The notes: generated from the letters alone by a model not told the origin. Positions 1-10,165 are shown, counted from the stretch's first letter. The stretch is DNA of 64,000 nucleotides from Aequorivita antarctica (GCF_007997155.1 NZ_VORT01000007.1:165904-229903); one strand, 5' to 3'. A program made the numbers and translations.

Positions 1-2
1 CA

Positions 3-659
3 TCAATCCAAGAATTGATAACGCTAGATAATTCTTGGGCGAATAATCCGAAAGGGTATTATCTTTTTTTTAATAAAATACCTGATTCTGATTTTAGCAC
101 ATTAGAATTAGCTCTAAAAAAGATACTTCCTGTCCCCCACCCTTCTCATACTAGTTTTGCATGGATACTACTTGATATTGGTGAATCAATCAAAATTGAT
201 AATGCAAAAATTGTTATTTTGGAAGACAATGAACGGAATCCCCCTACAATAAAGCATGATGTCATTTTTCAACCTGTCAATGGAACTGCGGCAATATTAT
301 TTGCTGCCGAAAGTCCTGTATTAACTAAAGTAAATGGTGATGGAGCTATAACTGAATTTAATTTCACCTACCCAAATATCCCCGTAAAAGGAGGACAACC
401 TGCCTCAATGTCGCCATCTTGTATGGCTTTGATGGTTCCTATGTCAGGCCAACTTTCTGGGGCTTTTATTTTTAAAGCTTTAATAAATAGACAGCAGGAA
501 TCAAATAATTTAAATAATGCGGTTAAAGATTTATTTGAAGGAAAATCGGATCCACTAAGACCATTCGATTCAAAACGCAATGGGCTAACATTTACTGGAA
601 ATAGATTTGTACTGACCCAAGATGCAAATAATGGTTATACCCTTCAACCTTATGGATGA
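3..659 (+). CDS. Hypothetical protein, 5' end outside window
   Basis: I do not recognise this protein. The reading frame is open to the left edge of the window. The first possible start inside it is a TTG at 15, and in-frame sense codons precede that, so the true start is probably upstream. The visible ~217 residues have no signal peptide or membrane segment. They alternate hydrophobic strands with turns and end in a Gly-Tyr-rich tail. The stop overlaps the start of the next glycosyltransferase gene by 8 bases, so it belongs to the same operon. A role in glycan synthesis is suggested only by the neighbours. Confidence 0.6.
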   Translation, partial: SIQELITLDNSWANNPKGYYLFFNKIPDSDFSTLELALKKILPVPHPSHTSFAWILLDIGESIKIDNAKIVILEDNERNPPTIKHDVIFQPVNGTAAILFAAESPVLTKVNGDGAITEFNFTYPNIPVKGGQPASMSPSCMALMVPMSGQLSGAFIFKALINRQQESNNLNNAVKDLFEGKSDPLRPFDSKRNGLTFTGNRFVLTQDANNGYTLQPYG

Positions 660-1476
660 ACGAATAAAACGAAAACCAGAGGATAAAAGCAAAAGGCTCC
701 CGTTAGTAAGTTGTTTAACCTTAACTAAAAATAGATTGTTATTAGTTAAACAAGCTATCGAATGTTTTTGTTTACAATCCTATCAGAACAAGGAATTGGT
801 TATTATTTCCGCAGGCACAAAACGGTATCAAACAGCCCTTAAAAATCACATTGACACATTAGAAAGAGTTGATATCAATTTGGTATTACTTCCGAAGGAA
901 CATATACCCATAGGTACCATGCGAAATATTAGCCTAGATCAAGCTAAAGGGAAATACATTTGTATTTGGGATGATGATGATTTGTATCATAAAGATCGTA
1001 TTAATATTCAATATTCAACTACTGTTAACCATCAAGTAGACGCATGTTATCTAACAGACCATCTACATTGGTTTGATAAGGATCGTTCGCTATATTGGGT
1101 TAATTGGAAGCGTTTTTCAACACAACAGAGTATGGATTGTATGGTTCCAGGTACGCTATTTATGAAGCGACCGTTAAAAATAAGATACCCTGAATATGAT
1201 CATGCAGGAGAAGATAACATCTTTCGAAGTTTAGTATTTAAAAATTATACCGTCTATGGACTTAGCGATTACGGGTATCTATATATCTATCGTGTACATG
1301 GGGCAAATCAATGCCCCAATAACCATCACAAATTGATAGTTAAAAAAGGTTGTGTGGAGTTATCCTTCATAGAAAATAAATGGGAGCAATTAAAAGAGGT
1401 CCTCACTTACTTAAAACTGCCAATGCCATTATTAATGAAAGGGCCAAATGAAATTACTGTATATACATTCAATTAA
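652..1476 (+). CDS. GT2-family glycosyltransferase
   Basis: A single-domain GT-A fold (GT2) transferase of about 274 residues, expected to move a sugar from a nucleotide-sugar donor. The N-terminal strand reads VSCLTLTKNR, and the metal/donor-binding acidic motif WDDDD lies near residues 105-109, followed by LYH. There is no transmembrane helix, so it should be cytosolic. I chose the ATG at 652, which overlaps the previous stop by 8 bases, over an in-frame ATG at 622. The gene at 5175 starts in the same way over its predecessor's stop. The sequence is clearly paralogous to the C-terminal half of the 3275-5182 protein and to the 5175-6035 protein. Donor and acceptor are unknown. Confidence 0.85.
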   Translation: MDERIKRKPEDKSKRLPLVSCLTLTKNRLLLVKQAIECFCLQSYQNKELVIISAGTKRYQTALKNHIDTLERVDINLVLLPKEHIPIGTMRNISLDQAKGKYICIWDDDDLYHKDRINIQYSTTVNHQVDACYLTDHLHWFDKDRSLYWVNWKRFSTQQSMDCMVPGTLFMKRPLKIRYPEYDHAGEDNIFRSLVFKNYTVYGLSDYGYLYIYRVHGANQCPNNHHKLIVKKGCVELSFIENKWEQLKEVLTYLKLPMPLLMKGPNEITVYTFN

Positions 1477-1484
1477 AAAGGCTT

Positions 1485-3272
1485 ATGACGTTTACTAAAA
1501 AAAAGACAGGAAGCAAGCAAACAATTTGCCTTAATATGATAGTTAAAAATGAGGCCCATGTAATTAGACGTTGCTTAGATTCATTGAAAGGTTTTATTGA
1601 TACTTGGGTAATTGTAGATACAGGAAGTACCGATGGCACGCAAAAAATAATAAAAGAGCATTTAAAGGAGTTGCCAGGGGAATTAATAGAAAAACCTTGG
1701 GTAAACTTTGCACATAATCGGTCTGAAGCAATTGAATTTGCCAAAGGAAAAGGAGATTTCGTATTAATTATAGATGCAGATGAAGTCTTAGAATTTGATA
1801 AAAACTTTACCATCCCAAAATTGACCTATGGCTCATATCATTTTGTGATTGAATCTGGAGGATGTTCCTATTTTAAAACCCAACTTGTTGATAATAGTTT
1901 AAAATGGTCCTTTAAGAATGTAATCCATGAATATATCCAATGTGAAGGACAGGTTTCAGAATCCGTACTGGAAAATGTAAAAACATTGCGATTTCCAGAT
2001 GGTGCACGGGCTAGAGATCCAGAAACTTATAAAAAAGATGCCGCTATTTTAGAGGAAGCTCTTAAGGATGAACCAGAAAATAGTAGATATCGTTTTTATC
2101 TAGCGCAAAGTTATAGAGACGCTAAAGAATTTGAACTTGCAATAGTAAATTACCAACAAAGAGTAGATGCCGGAGGTTGGAATGAAGAGGTTTGGTATTC
2201 GATGTATCAAATAGCCCAATTAAAAAAGCAATTGGCAAGACCATGGCCTGAAGTGCTAGATGCCTACTTAAAGGCCCATCAATTCAAACCAGATCGTGCT
2301 GGCCCTTTGTACCAAATAGGTATTTACTATCAGGCGAGAAGAGATTTTCACAACGCTTTTCTTTTTCTTCGTCAAGCAATGGAAATTAAATACCCTAAAA
2401 ATGATAGGTTATTTATTGAGAAAATGTTATACGACTATCTTATTCCTGTAGAGTTTGCAGTATGCGCCTATTATGTGGGTCGACAACAAGAAGCTATCCA
2501 AACCAATAATGACCTTTTGAAATCAAAATCATTACCTCCAGAACTTATTGAAAGAGTAATATCAAATAGAAGGTATAGTCTTGAGGTTTTACAACCGAAA
2601 AAAAATATTCCGTGTAAAACACTCCCTCATATCTGTGTTGTTATTCCATTTAAAAACCCAACTCCTGACTTAGATAATTTGGTCGAAACCCTTTTATATC
2701 AAAAATACCAGAATTGTACTTTTTATTTTATCGATGATGGTAGTATTGACGATCCTACGTCGCGAATAGCACTTGAAGATGAACGATTTCGTATAACAAG
2801 GAGAAAAAGGACGCAAGGTTGGGGAATGTGCATGTATGATTTCTTGAACACCTATGATGAGGCCGTTGTACTTCCCCTTTGTGATCATATGTGGCTTGCC
2901 TCTCCAGAATCTCTGACTAAGCTAGCCCAAATGTTTTGTGATTATACTTCTGAAATTGTTTATGGACAATATAGAGAGTCTTCTGGGCATCTTGGGATGG
3001 CAATTCCGTTTTCCTCACAGTATAATGACTCCACTGAATTGGAGTATGAACAGATTTTCCCTATGGCATTTAAAAAACCCACAACAACGATGTTCGAAGC
3101 TTTTAATTCATATACATCTCTGATGCACCAAGTTTTAACGCATTGTCCATTCGAAGATTTACATTTTAATGACGAGCCTTTGGTTGTTATAAATACAGAT
3201 GTACAATTATATTTCAATATAAATAAAATGGAGCATTCAATAGCAAAGGACACTTTAGACCAAATAGCCTAA
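1485..3272 (+). CDS. Two-domain GT2 glycosyltransferase with central TPR-like region
   Basis: The 595-residue protein has three parts. Residues ~14-115 form a GT2 domain with VKNEAHVIRRCLDSL, DTGSTDGT and the DADE metal site near residue 95. Residues ~180-330 form a helical region of TPR type (motifs such as YRFYLAQSYRDAKEFELAI). Residues ~385-560 form a second GT2-like domain (VVIPFKNP, FYFIDDGS). Such tandem enzymes often build oligosaccharides or glycosylate proteins, with the TPR-like part holding the acceptor; that role is inferred. No membrane helices are seen. It lies 8 bases after the previous gene and 2 bases before the next, so it is operonic. Confidence 0.85.
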   Translation: MTFTKKKTGSKQTICLNMIVKNEAHVIRRCLDSLKGFIDTWVIVDTGSTDGTQKIIKEHLKELPGELIEKPWVNFAHNRSEAIEFAKGKGDFVLIIDADEVLEFDKNFTIPKLTYGSYHFVIESGGCSYFKTQLVDNSLKWSFKNVIHEYIQCEGQVSESVLENVKTLRFPDGARARDPETYKKDAAILEEALKDEPENSRYRFYLAQSYRDAKEFELAIVNYQQRVDAGGWNEEVWYSMYQIAQLKKQLARPWPEVLDAYLKAHQFKPDRAGPLYQIGIYYQARRDFHNAFLFLRQAMEIKYPKNDRLFIEKMLYDYLIPVEFAVCAYYVGRQQEAIQTNNDLLKSKSLPPELIERVISNRRYSLEVLQPKKNIPCKTLPHICVVIPFKNPTPDLDNLVETLLYQKYQNCTFYFIDDGSIDDPTSRIALEDERFRITRRKRTQGWGMCMYDFLNTYDEAVVLPLCDHMWLASPESLTKLAQMFCDYTSEIVYGQYRESSGHLGMAIPFSSQYNDSTELEYEQIFPMAFKKPTTTMFEAFNSYTSLMHQVLTHCPFEDLHFNDEPLVVINTDVQLYFNINKMEHSIAKDTLDQIA

Positions 3273-3274
3273 AG

Positions 3275-5182
3275 ATGATGAAAAGTTCTAATTCATTGAT
3301 TATTGTTTTGTATACCGAAGGATTAGATTTTACAGGGAATACAATAGAAAAACAGGCCCTAGGTGGTTCCGAGACTGCATTTATTTATGTGGCAAGAGAG
3401 CTAGCTAACTTAGGACATAAAGTCTATGCATATTGTCATTGTTCAGAACCTGGCACATATAACGGTGTAATATATAATAATCTTAAAGAAATTAAATTTT
3501 GGCATACACATAGTTGTGATATTTTTATTTGTTCTAGGTACTTCTTTATCTTTTCTCAACCAATACAGGCAAAAGTTCGGCTTTTATGGATGCACGATAT
3601 CCTAATGCCAGAAATGGCTTTGGAACTAACTAAAGTTTCGTCATCACTTGATGCCGTTTTTTGTTTATCTGATTTTCACTGTGCTCTTACAAAGCGTGTT
3701 CTTCCTAAAATTGCACCATTTTTACAAAAATCGATTAATGGAATTGACCTAGAGCTTGCAAATGAGGCTAGAGCATCTGTAAAAAATAAGGAGCATAGAA
3801 TTATGTTTACTTCAAGACCAGAACGCGGTTTAATGCGTACACTTGAAATATACGAACGACTTAATGATACATCTCTAGAATTACTTATTTGCAGTTATAA
3901 TTCTTTGGAAGATCCTCATGTTGACAGAATAGAATATAATTGCAATATTAAAATTAAATCGCTACAAAATAGAGGGTTTCTTATAACAAGAGGCTGTTTT
4001 ACTAAAGAGGTCCTTTACCAAAAAATTGCTTCGTCAAAACTGGTTTTATATCCAACAGATTTTCCGGAAATTTTTTGCATATCAGCAATCGAAGCGCAAG
4101 CGTGCGGAACTATTATGTTAGCCACAGATGCTTTCGCACTTAAAGAGACTCTGAGCAATAAAAAAATTCCACAGGATGACTACGAAAAATTTTATTCTGA
4201 AACCAAAAAACTTATTTATAATAAATCGAATCGAGTTGAGCCCGAAAGACAAGGACTTTTGTTTGTTCAAACATATACTTGGGATCGTGTAGCAGCTCAT
4301 TTTGTAGCGGAAGCGTTGAAGCATTTAGAACCAACTAATTTAATTGAGGATATTACAATTATTGCTGACACAAATCATAAAATGAAAGGCGAGTTACCTT
4401 TAATCAGTTGTTTGACTCTCACGAAAAATAGGTTGGGATTCTTAAAACAATCAATCGATTGTTTTTGCAAACAAACATATCCAAATCTTGAATTGATTAT
4501 AGTTAATACAGGCACAAGGCGATATTATGACGCTATTAATAGATATGTTCAAAGCTTAAAACGTTCTGATATTTTTATTTTTGATACACCAGCCAACATT
4601 CCAAATCTCCTTGGCGCTCTGCGTAATTTTAGTCTTCAGCAAGCAAAAGGGGAATTATTTTGCCTTTGGGATGATGATGACCTATATCATCCGCTTCGTA
4701 TCGAAATGCAATATCGCTGTCTGAAAGATGAACAAGCAAATGTTTGTTTCATGACAGATCACCTGCATTTCTTTCAATATGAAAGGGACATACATTGGGT
4801 AGATTGGACAAGGATGCATTATAAGCGCTCAGAGGAACAATGGCTTCCGGGATCCATGATGGCAGAAATTAGTTCAAAATTTATGTACCCAGAAAGCCAA
4901 CATTTGGGTGAAGATATTTCCTATAGAGATCTAGTAGTTTCAAGTGCAGAACATAGGGTTGCTGCTCTCAATGGTCACGGGTTTTTATATGTATATCGAT
5001 TTCACGGTGGTAATGCTTGGTCCAATGAGCATCATCGCAATGTAACTTCCTGGGGTGATAGTTCTGCGCAATTTCTTCATAATAAAAATAAATTATTGAA
5101 AGATATACTAACACATTATCCATTGCCCAAGCCAATTAAATTAAAGGACTTGAATGGTGAACACATATATACTTATGGATAA
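3275..5182 (+). CDS. GT4-GT2 fusion glycosyltransferase
   Basis: The 635-residue protein carries two enzymes. Residues 1 to ~345 resemble a GT-B fold GT4 transferase: an N-terminal ALGGSETAFIYVARELANLG segment typical of this group, SRPERGL as the start of the donor domain, and FPEIFCISAIEAQACG as the C-terminal donor-binding loop. Residues ~372-635 are a GT2 domain with ISCLTLTKNR and WDDDDLYH near residue 467, closely similar to the single-domain proteins at 652-1476 and 5175-6035. This looks like a fusion between a GT4 gene and a duplicated GT2 gene, and probably adds two successive sugars. It is cytosolic and translationally coupled to the following gene. Confidence 0.85.
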   Translation: MMKSSNSLIIVLYTEGLDFTGNTIEKQALGGSETAFIYVARELANLGHKVYAYCHCSEPGTYNGVIYNNLKEIKFWHTHSCDIFICSRYFFIFSQPIQAKVRLLWMHDILMPEMALELTKVSSSLDAVFCLSDFHCALTKRVLPKIAPFLQKSINGIDLELANEARASVKNKEHRIMFTSRPERGLMRTLEIYERLNDTSLELLICSYNSLEDPHVDRIEYNCNIKIKSLQNRGFLITRGCFTKEVLYQKIASSKLVLYPTDFPEIFCISAIEAQACGTIMLATDAFALKETLSNKKIPQDDYEKFYSETKKLIYNKSNRVEPERQGLLFVQTYTWDRVAAHFVAEALKHLEPTNLIEDITIIADTNHKMKGELPLISCLTLTKNRLGFLKQSIDCFCKQTYPNLELIIVNTGTRRYYDAINRYVQSLKRSDIFIFDTPANIPNLLGALRNFSLQQAKGELFCLWDDDDLYHPLRIEMQYRCLKDEQANVCFMTDHLHFFQYERDIHWVDWTRMHYKRSEEQWLPGSMMAEISSKFMYPESQHLGEDISYRDLVVSSAEHRVAALNGHGFLYVYRFHGGNAWSNEHHRNVTSWGDSSAQFLHNKNKLLKDILTHYPLPKPIKLKDLNGEHIYTYG

Positions 5183-6035
5183 TTGGAAACTACCAGATAT
5201 TAAGGCCACTCAGGAACTACTGATTGAATCATCTTATTTATTACAAACAGGTGGGGCACCAAAAATTAGTTGCCTTACAGCAACTTATAACCGACTTACG
5301 CAATTGAAGCAAGCCATTCTGTGTTTTTGCAAACAATCGTACCCCAACAAAGAGCTTATTATCATAGCTGAAGGAACCCCCATCTATAAAGCTTCTGTAG
5401 CACGTTATATAAATGAATTGGGGCGAACTGATATCTTTATAGAATTTCTAACCGACCGTAATTATACGCTAGGAGAAGTAAGGAATATTGCGATTGACCG
5501 GGCTACAGGGGATATTATATGCCAATGGGATGATGATGATCAATATCATCCAGATCGATTACTCTGTCAGTCTATTTATATGATGCAGCAAAAAGCAGAT
5601 GTCTGCTATTTGACAGATCAATTACATTATTTTACTTACAATCGTGTAATTGTATGGGAGGACTGGACTTATGGTGGTCATACCCAAGGTGAATGGCAGC
5701 TCATTCCCGGGACATTAATGATGTACAAAGACCAAAAATATTCATACCCAGAAGTTGGAGAGAATGCACTGAAGGGAGAAGATTCCTTGTTTTTGCGATC
5801 CTTATATAATGATAAGGATATTGCTCGATTAAGTGGAGCAGGAGTCTTATACCTATATACCTGCCATGGACGAAATACATTTTCCAATGAACACCATGAA
5901 GGCCAGAAAGGCACAAGCTTTCCTTTGGCTTTTGTGCGTGAATATTATCATCATTTGTTAAAACATATAGTGTCTTACAATTTACTAAGACCTTGTAAAA
6001 TTATAACTGGAGAAGGAAACGCTTTTACACTATAA
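5175..6035 (+). CDS. GT2-family glycosyltransferase
   Basis: The third member of the local GT2 paralogue set, about 286 residues. It shows ISCLTATYNR at the N-terminal nucleotide-binding strand and WDDDDQYH near residues 118-125. The later LTDQLHYF and HGRNTFSNEHH motifs are shared with the other two. I chose the ATG at 5175, which overlaps the previous stop, rather than the in-frame ATG at 5154, by analogy with the 652 start. No signal peptide or membrane helix is seen. It is the last gene of the glycosyltransferase operon; about 50 bases separate it from the hydrolase gene downstream. Confidence 0.85.
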   Translation: MDNWKLPDIKATQELLIESSYLLQTGGAPKISCLTATYNRLTQLKQAILCFCKQSYPNKELIIIAEGTPIYKASVARYINELGRTDIFIEFLTDRNYTLGEVRNIAIDRATGDIICQWDDDDQYHPDRLLCQSIYMMQQKADVCYLTDQLHYFTYNRVIVWEDWTYGGHTQGEWQLIPGTLMMYKDQKYSYPEVGENALKGEDSLFLRSLYNDKDIARLSGAGVLYLYTCHGRNTFSNEHHEGQKGTSFPLAFVREYYHHLLKHIVSYNLLRPCKIITGEGNAFTL

Positions 6036-6086
6036 GAATTTTGCGCGATTTCAATGAATCATTTTCGAACTTTAAAATAATATATT

Positions 6087-7178
6087 ATGGCAACTACAAT
6101 TGATTTCCAAAAAGAGGCAAAAGAAGCTCTTACGGTATTAACTACGAAATGGTATAATGCAAATCCACCAAGTGAATATGGTAGTGCCTATTGGATAATG
6201 GGAAGCTATTTATGGCAGTCAGCCAATGCATTAGAAACAATACTTGACTATCAAAAAGTAACAGGTGATACTCTAACATTTTCCAATACAGTTGATGGGG
6301 TATATAACGCATTTGACCAAGCCTTTTGGCCTGGTTGGTTTGGTTATTATGACGACGAAAGTTGGTGGGGAATTAGCTGTCTAAAAGCCTATCAGATTTC
6401 AAATAATAAAAAATGGCTCTCATTAGCTCAAAAAATATATGTTGATCTTCAGGGGGGGTGGGATACTAAATGCGGGGGAGGTATTTGGTTTAAGCGCAAC
6501 CCCAAGAGTTATCCTGATAATTTTAAAGGAGATATCGCAAACGAACTGATGATGGTCCTTGCAGGCCGCTTATATAATGATTCCTCAATAGAAAATAACA
6601 AAGAATACCTCCAATGGGCGGAAAAAACTTGGACTTGGATGAACAAATTGGGTTTGATAGGATCCCAATTTGTTATTGATCAGCTTGGTCCAGATTGCCT
6701 TCCAATTCCTGAAAAACCTTGGACATACACCCAAGGCGTTTTATTAGGAGGAGCAATAGAATTATTTAAGGCAACAGGAGATCGGTCATATTTAGAACAA
6801 GCAATAAAGGTAGCTGATGCGGTATGTGAACAATTAATTTGGCCTTCAGGTATTTTGAGGGAAAAATGCGAACTCTCAAATCCGGAATCGTGTGATAATA
6901 ATGCAAAGTTGTTCAAGGGGATTTTTATGAGGTACTTGCAATTTCTGTATTTGGAGCTAATAACTTTAGGTACTAATTATAAAGATACAACAGAAAGGTA
7001 TAAGATATTTATCATAAAAAATGCTACAAGTCTTTTAACAAACTATAAAAATGCCACATTTGGATTGGATTGGAACGGGGGTAGTACTGTTTTTGGTCCA
7101 GTTGTACAAATTTCTGGTATTAATGTCGTTATTGCAGCGATTGCCGTTACAACTATTTCTCCTTCAAAATTTCAATAA
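6087..7178 (+). CDS. GH76-family glycoside hydrolase-like protein
   Basis: The 363-residue protein has the alpha/alpha-barrel pattern of family GH76, whose characterised members are endo-alpha-1,6-mannanases. The adjacent aspartates expected in the active site occur in YYDDESWWG near residues 88-96, and the CGGGIWFKR segment fits the family. GH76 enzymes normally act outside the cytoplasm, yet this protein starts MATTIDFQKEAKEAL with no signal peptide or lipobox. It could act on a cytosolic glycan intermediate, be exported unconventionally, or be a non-secreted homologue. Its last 26 bases overlap the 3' end of the convergent GT4 gene. Confidence 0.75.
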   Translation: MATTIDFQKEAKEALTVLTTKWYNANPPSEYGSAYWIMGSYLWQSANALETILDYQKVTGDTLTFSNTVDGVYNAFDQAFWPGWFGYYDDESWWGISCLKAYQISNNKKWLSLAQKIYVDLQGGWDTKCGGGIWFKRNPKSYPDNFKGDIANELMMVLAGRLYNDSSIENNKEYLQWAEKTWTWMNKLGLIGSQFVIDQLGPDCLPIPEKPWTYTQGVLLGGAIELFKATGDRSYLEQAIKVADAVCEQLIWPSGILREKCELSNPESCDNNAKLFKGIFMRYLQFLYLELITLGTNYKDTTERYKIFIIKNATSLLTNYKNATFGLDWNGGSTVFGPVVQISGINVVIAAIAVTTISPSKFQ

Positions 7179-8277
7179 GTCGTTTTGTAGCGTGGGTCCA
7201 AGTAAAATGCTTTTGAACATGAGCTCTCGCAGTTTGAATTGGTATAAGTTTACCATCTATAATATTGCGTATGGTTTTCTCGGCTTTCTGCTCATTAGGA
7301 CGCCACCAATTTAATTTATCAAACCAGCATTGATCTGCTAATCGATATGATCCTTTAAAAATAGCGGGTTCTTTTTCCGCAGTTATGAGTGTTGCAACAT
7401 TTTCATTTAAATAACTTGTATAAGCACTATGAAAAGGAGCGATAACATGCAAGTTTGTAGCCATGGCCTCCATCATAGGAAGATCCCAACCTTCACCAAA
7501 CGACATTGAAATGTAGTGTGTTGCTGAAGCGTACAAATTAAAAACAGAATCTCTTGACATTTTTTTAATAATGATTTTAACAGTTGCAGCTTCTTTGAAA
7601 GTTTTACCTTCCTCTTCTTGTAAACTGATAATATCCTGATTAAACTGAATCTTTGTGATCTCTTCTATTGGATTCAATTTAATTGACAAAGTAGCAGAAT
7701 CATTATTTGAAGTTGCCCTGAGCCAACACCTTAGCAATCCTAAATGATTTTTTCGTGGTCGAAGATCAGCAATATTCAAAAAATGAACATTCTTGCCCAA
7801 TATGCCTTCATTATTTAAAATAACACCCCTTGGCTTAATCTCTTCTGTGTCCACACCTAAGGGGCAGACTCGTATATAATTGCTCGGGAATCCTGAGTTT
7901 ACCCACGCTTGTCTTGATGATTCTGTAGGTACAATAACAATATCGTGCTGTAAGGAATAATCTACCCATTCTTTTGGAATTCCATCAGCTTCAAACATTG
8001 TGAAAAGGAAATTTTTACTTCCTGTTTTTGGCTTTGCTTGGTGTGGCATTGCAAAATGCAATACTTTATCAAAATTTAAGCAGGCCTGATTAGGGTGATC
8101 TATAATATCACTAAGTTCAGCATCTGAGAAGACATTCTTGGACCATTCATTTTTCTGTGTAGCTTTTATTATTACCGATTGTCGCCGCATCTCACGAATA
8201 AATTTTCGTGTATGCTGGTCATATCCACTAATCCCTCTATAGGGACCAATGACCTCAATACAACTAGAAGTATTCAT
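7153..8277 (-). CDS. GT4-family glycosyltransferase
   Basis: The 374-residue GT-B fold transferase has an N-terminal GPYRGISGYDQHTR loop, a central VCPLGVDTEEI segment and the GT4 donor-site motif SFGEGWDLPMMEAMA near residues 262-278. It is cytosolic. It is translationally coupled to the upstream GH76-like gene (14-base overlap) and converges on the other GH76-like gene. The pairing suggests both act on one glycan. The sugar specificity cannot be read from the sequence. Confidence 0.85.
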   Translation of the reverse strand: MNTSSCIEVIGPYRGISGYDQHTRKFIREMRRQSVIIKATQKNEWSKNVFSDAELSDIIDHPNQACLNFDKVLHFAMPHQAKPKTGSKNFLFTMFEADGIPKEWVDYSLQHDIVIVPTESSRQAWVNSGFPSNYIRVCPLGVDTEEIKPRGVILNNEGILGKNVHFLNIADLRPRKNHLGLLRCWLRATSNNDSATLSIKLNPIEEITKIQFNQDIISLQEEEGKTFKEAATVKIIIKKMSRDSVFNLYASATHYISMSFGEGWDLPMMEAMATNLHVIAPFHSAYTSYLNENVATLITAEKEPAIFKGSYRLADQCWFDKLNWWRPNEQKAEKTIRNIIDGKLIPIQTARAHVQKHFTWTHATKRLIEILKEK

Positions 8278-9397
8278 TATTTAAGATTGGTTCCGTCTTA
8301 ATAGCTGCAAGTAATATAGAGCATCCACTGTATTGCAATGATGCGTTTAATTGATCGTTTGATGTCGGTTGATTATTTGGACTGAAAATATTCCAGTTCA
8401 TACCAAAAATATAGCTAGGATAATTTGTTAATACTATATCTGCGTTTTTCTTTATAATAGTTGCATAATCTTTTGACTTAGCCACCAATGTGGAATTTCC
8501 AGATTCAAAGAGATTAATTGTAAATTGAGCAAGATACCTTGAAAATATTCCTTTAAAAAGGCAGGGTCCCGAATTATTTTCTTGCCATGAATAGGGTTTA
8601 CTATTCCATTCATTATCTTCTTTTGTAAGAAAGAGCTGTGTATTCGGGAATGTTTTATTTTGCATTGCCCAGTCAACACAATTTTGAGCTGCAGTGAGAT
8701 AAGCACTGTCTTTTGTAGCTATATATAAATCCCATAAAGGGGCAAGCGGATTGCCTTGAAGAGCAATCACTGGAGGGTTATCTTGAGCAACGGAACAATT
8801 GCTTTGATGTCCTAGCCCTCCCCAAACAGCACCATTTGATGCAATGAGATCTTTAGATATAACCCACTGCATAGCTGTCTTTGCATTGTTTAAATATTTA
8901 TCATCTTTTGTAATATTATACAAATCAATGGCTGTTTCTGCCCAACCAATTGTAGAATTTGATGCTTTGAAGTTTTTGGGATCACCCACATCACGCTTCC
9001 ACCAATCTCCACCTCCGCATATTGAATCGGCCCCTTGTTCAAGTTGGCTATTCACAGCTTTGGCTTCATTTAAAAAATTTGTTGCATTTTGATCTAGCCC
9101 AAGAGCGGTAAATAATTTATAACCATGTGTATACATCCTCCCCCAAACACTCAAATCGTCATAATAACCACAGCTAGTTGTATACATTTTTCCTGCATTA
9201 TATGAATTCACAAGGGTATTTACATAGTTTGAATTATTAAACAATTTCATAGCATCAATTAATAAAAGACAAATAGTAGGTGTACGCCAATAATCGGGAC
9301 CAACCCAATTAAGAGGAGTTTCAGAAGTAAACCATTTGGAGGTTAATATATTTAAAGCTTTTTCGGCCTCAGATGTATAAGATGAAGATTTTGACAT
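8264..9397 (-). CDS. GH76-family glycoside hydrolase-like protein
   Basis: The 377-residue protein is a distant relative of the 6087-7178 product. The paired aspartates appear in GYYDDLSVWG near residue 80, and CGGGDWWKRD matches the CGGGIWFKR segment of its neighbour. Again there is no signal peptide: the N terminus is MSKSSSYTSEAEKALNILTSKW, and both proteins start with an equivalent helix. It is first in a two-gene minus-strand unit with the GT4 gene. The unusual absence of export signals in both GH76-like proteins argues for a shared, possibly cytosolic or self-exporting, mode of action. Confidence 0.7.
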   Translation of the reverse strand: MSKSSSYTSEAEKALNILTSKWFTSETPLNWVGPDYWRTPTICLLLIDAMKLFNNSNYVNTLVNSYNAGKMYTTSCGYYDDLSVWGRMYTHGYKLFTALGLDQNATNFLNEAKAVNSQLEQGADSICGGGDWWKRDVGDPKNFKASNSTIGWAETAIDLYNITKDDKYLNNAKTAMQWVISKDLIASNGAVWGGLGHQSNCSVAQDNPPVIALQGNPLAPLWDLYIATKDSAYLTAAQNCVDWAMQNKTFPNTQLFLTKEDNEWNSKPYSWQENNSGPCLFKGIFSRYLAQFTINLFESGNSTLVAKSKDYATIIKKNADIVLTNYPSYIFGMNWNIFSPNNQPTSNDQLNASLQYSGCSILLAAIKTEPILNNEYF

Positions 9398-10030
9398 AAT
9401 TTAATTTATTATAAATAAATAACCTATTCAAGATACTAATTTTAAATGATTTATACAGAAAAAACCCTTTATTAAAGATGATTATATTCAATAAGACTGA
9501 CTCTCATTTGTAAGTCTTAATATTGAATAAAATGAAAGTATTAATTACACGAACTCAACAACTCAATAAATAGATCCTCGGTTATGTTGCATTTCTAACC
9601 ATCTATATCTTCATAGCTAAAAAAAATTATTTTATCTTCAATAACAATCGCTTTTCTTTTGGTTGCGCATGCTTTATGATATCTACAGTCTTTTGCCGAG
9701 CTGTCAGGTTATTTCACTGACCCTACTCCACTTTCTCCTTGAGTATTTTGATATTTGACATTGATTGCAAGTGTGATTATGGCAAATTTCTTTCAAAATT
9801 CCAATTTGATAATCTCTAGATCCTTTCCTGAATTTTCTATTAGCTTTATTTTATTTCACTTTGCATTCATGATTTTCATTTTTTGATAGATTACAAATCT
9901 TTGGGACTCGAACCATGGTCGAGACGACTCAGAAAGTTTCTAAGTAATGCCAGTGAAATACTTAATTAAGGGAAGTGGGGACAAATGCAGAAATGTCCTT
10001 TTAGAACGGGCGGACTCCATTCACAATTTC

Positions 10031-10132
10031 GGAATGGAAAGCAGAAATTGGGGACGGTGTCCAAGACCTTTCTAGTGAAGCTCTTTTTCCGTAATGAAGC
10101 TTTTCGCGAAATGCAGGGGAATGTGCTGAACG
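10031..10132. repeat. Island-flanking repeat, copy A (partial)
   Basis: Shares the ordered words GTGTCCAAGA, TAGTGAAGC, TTTTCCGTAATG and GGGGAATGTGCTGA with copies B and C. The 5' part of the longer unit (the TTTAAAGCGGAC start) is not found here. Confidence 0.6.
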
Positions 10133-10165
10133 GATTATAAATACCGTAGCTAATTCTTAGCAGAA

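Noticed and set aside
9903..9914. GGGACTCGAACC, the complement of a tRNA T-arm, as a tRNA or integration scar
   Set aside because: The flanking bases do not form a T-stem or any cloverleaf arms. The string is part of a local palindrome around CCATGG, so no tRNA or remnant can be supported.
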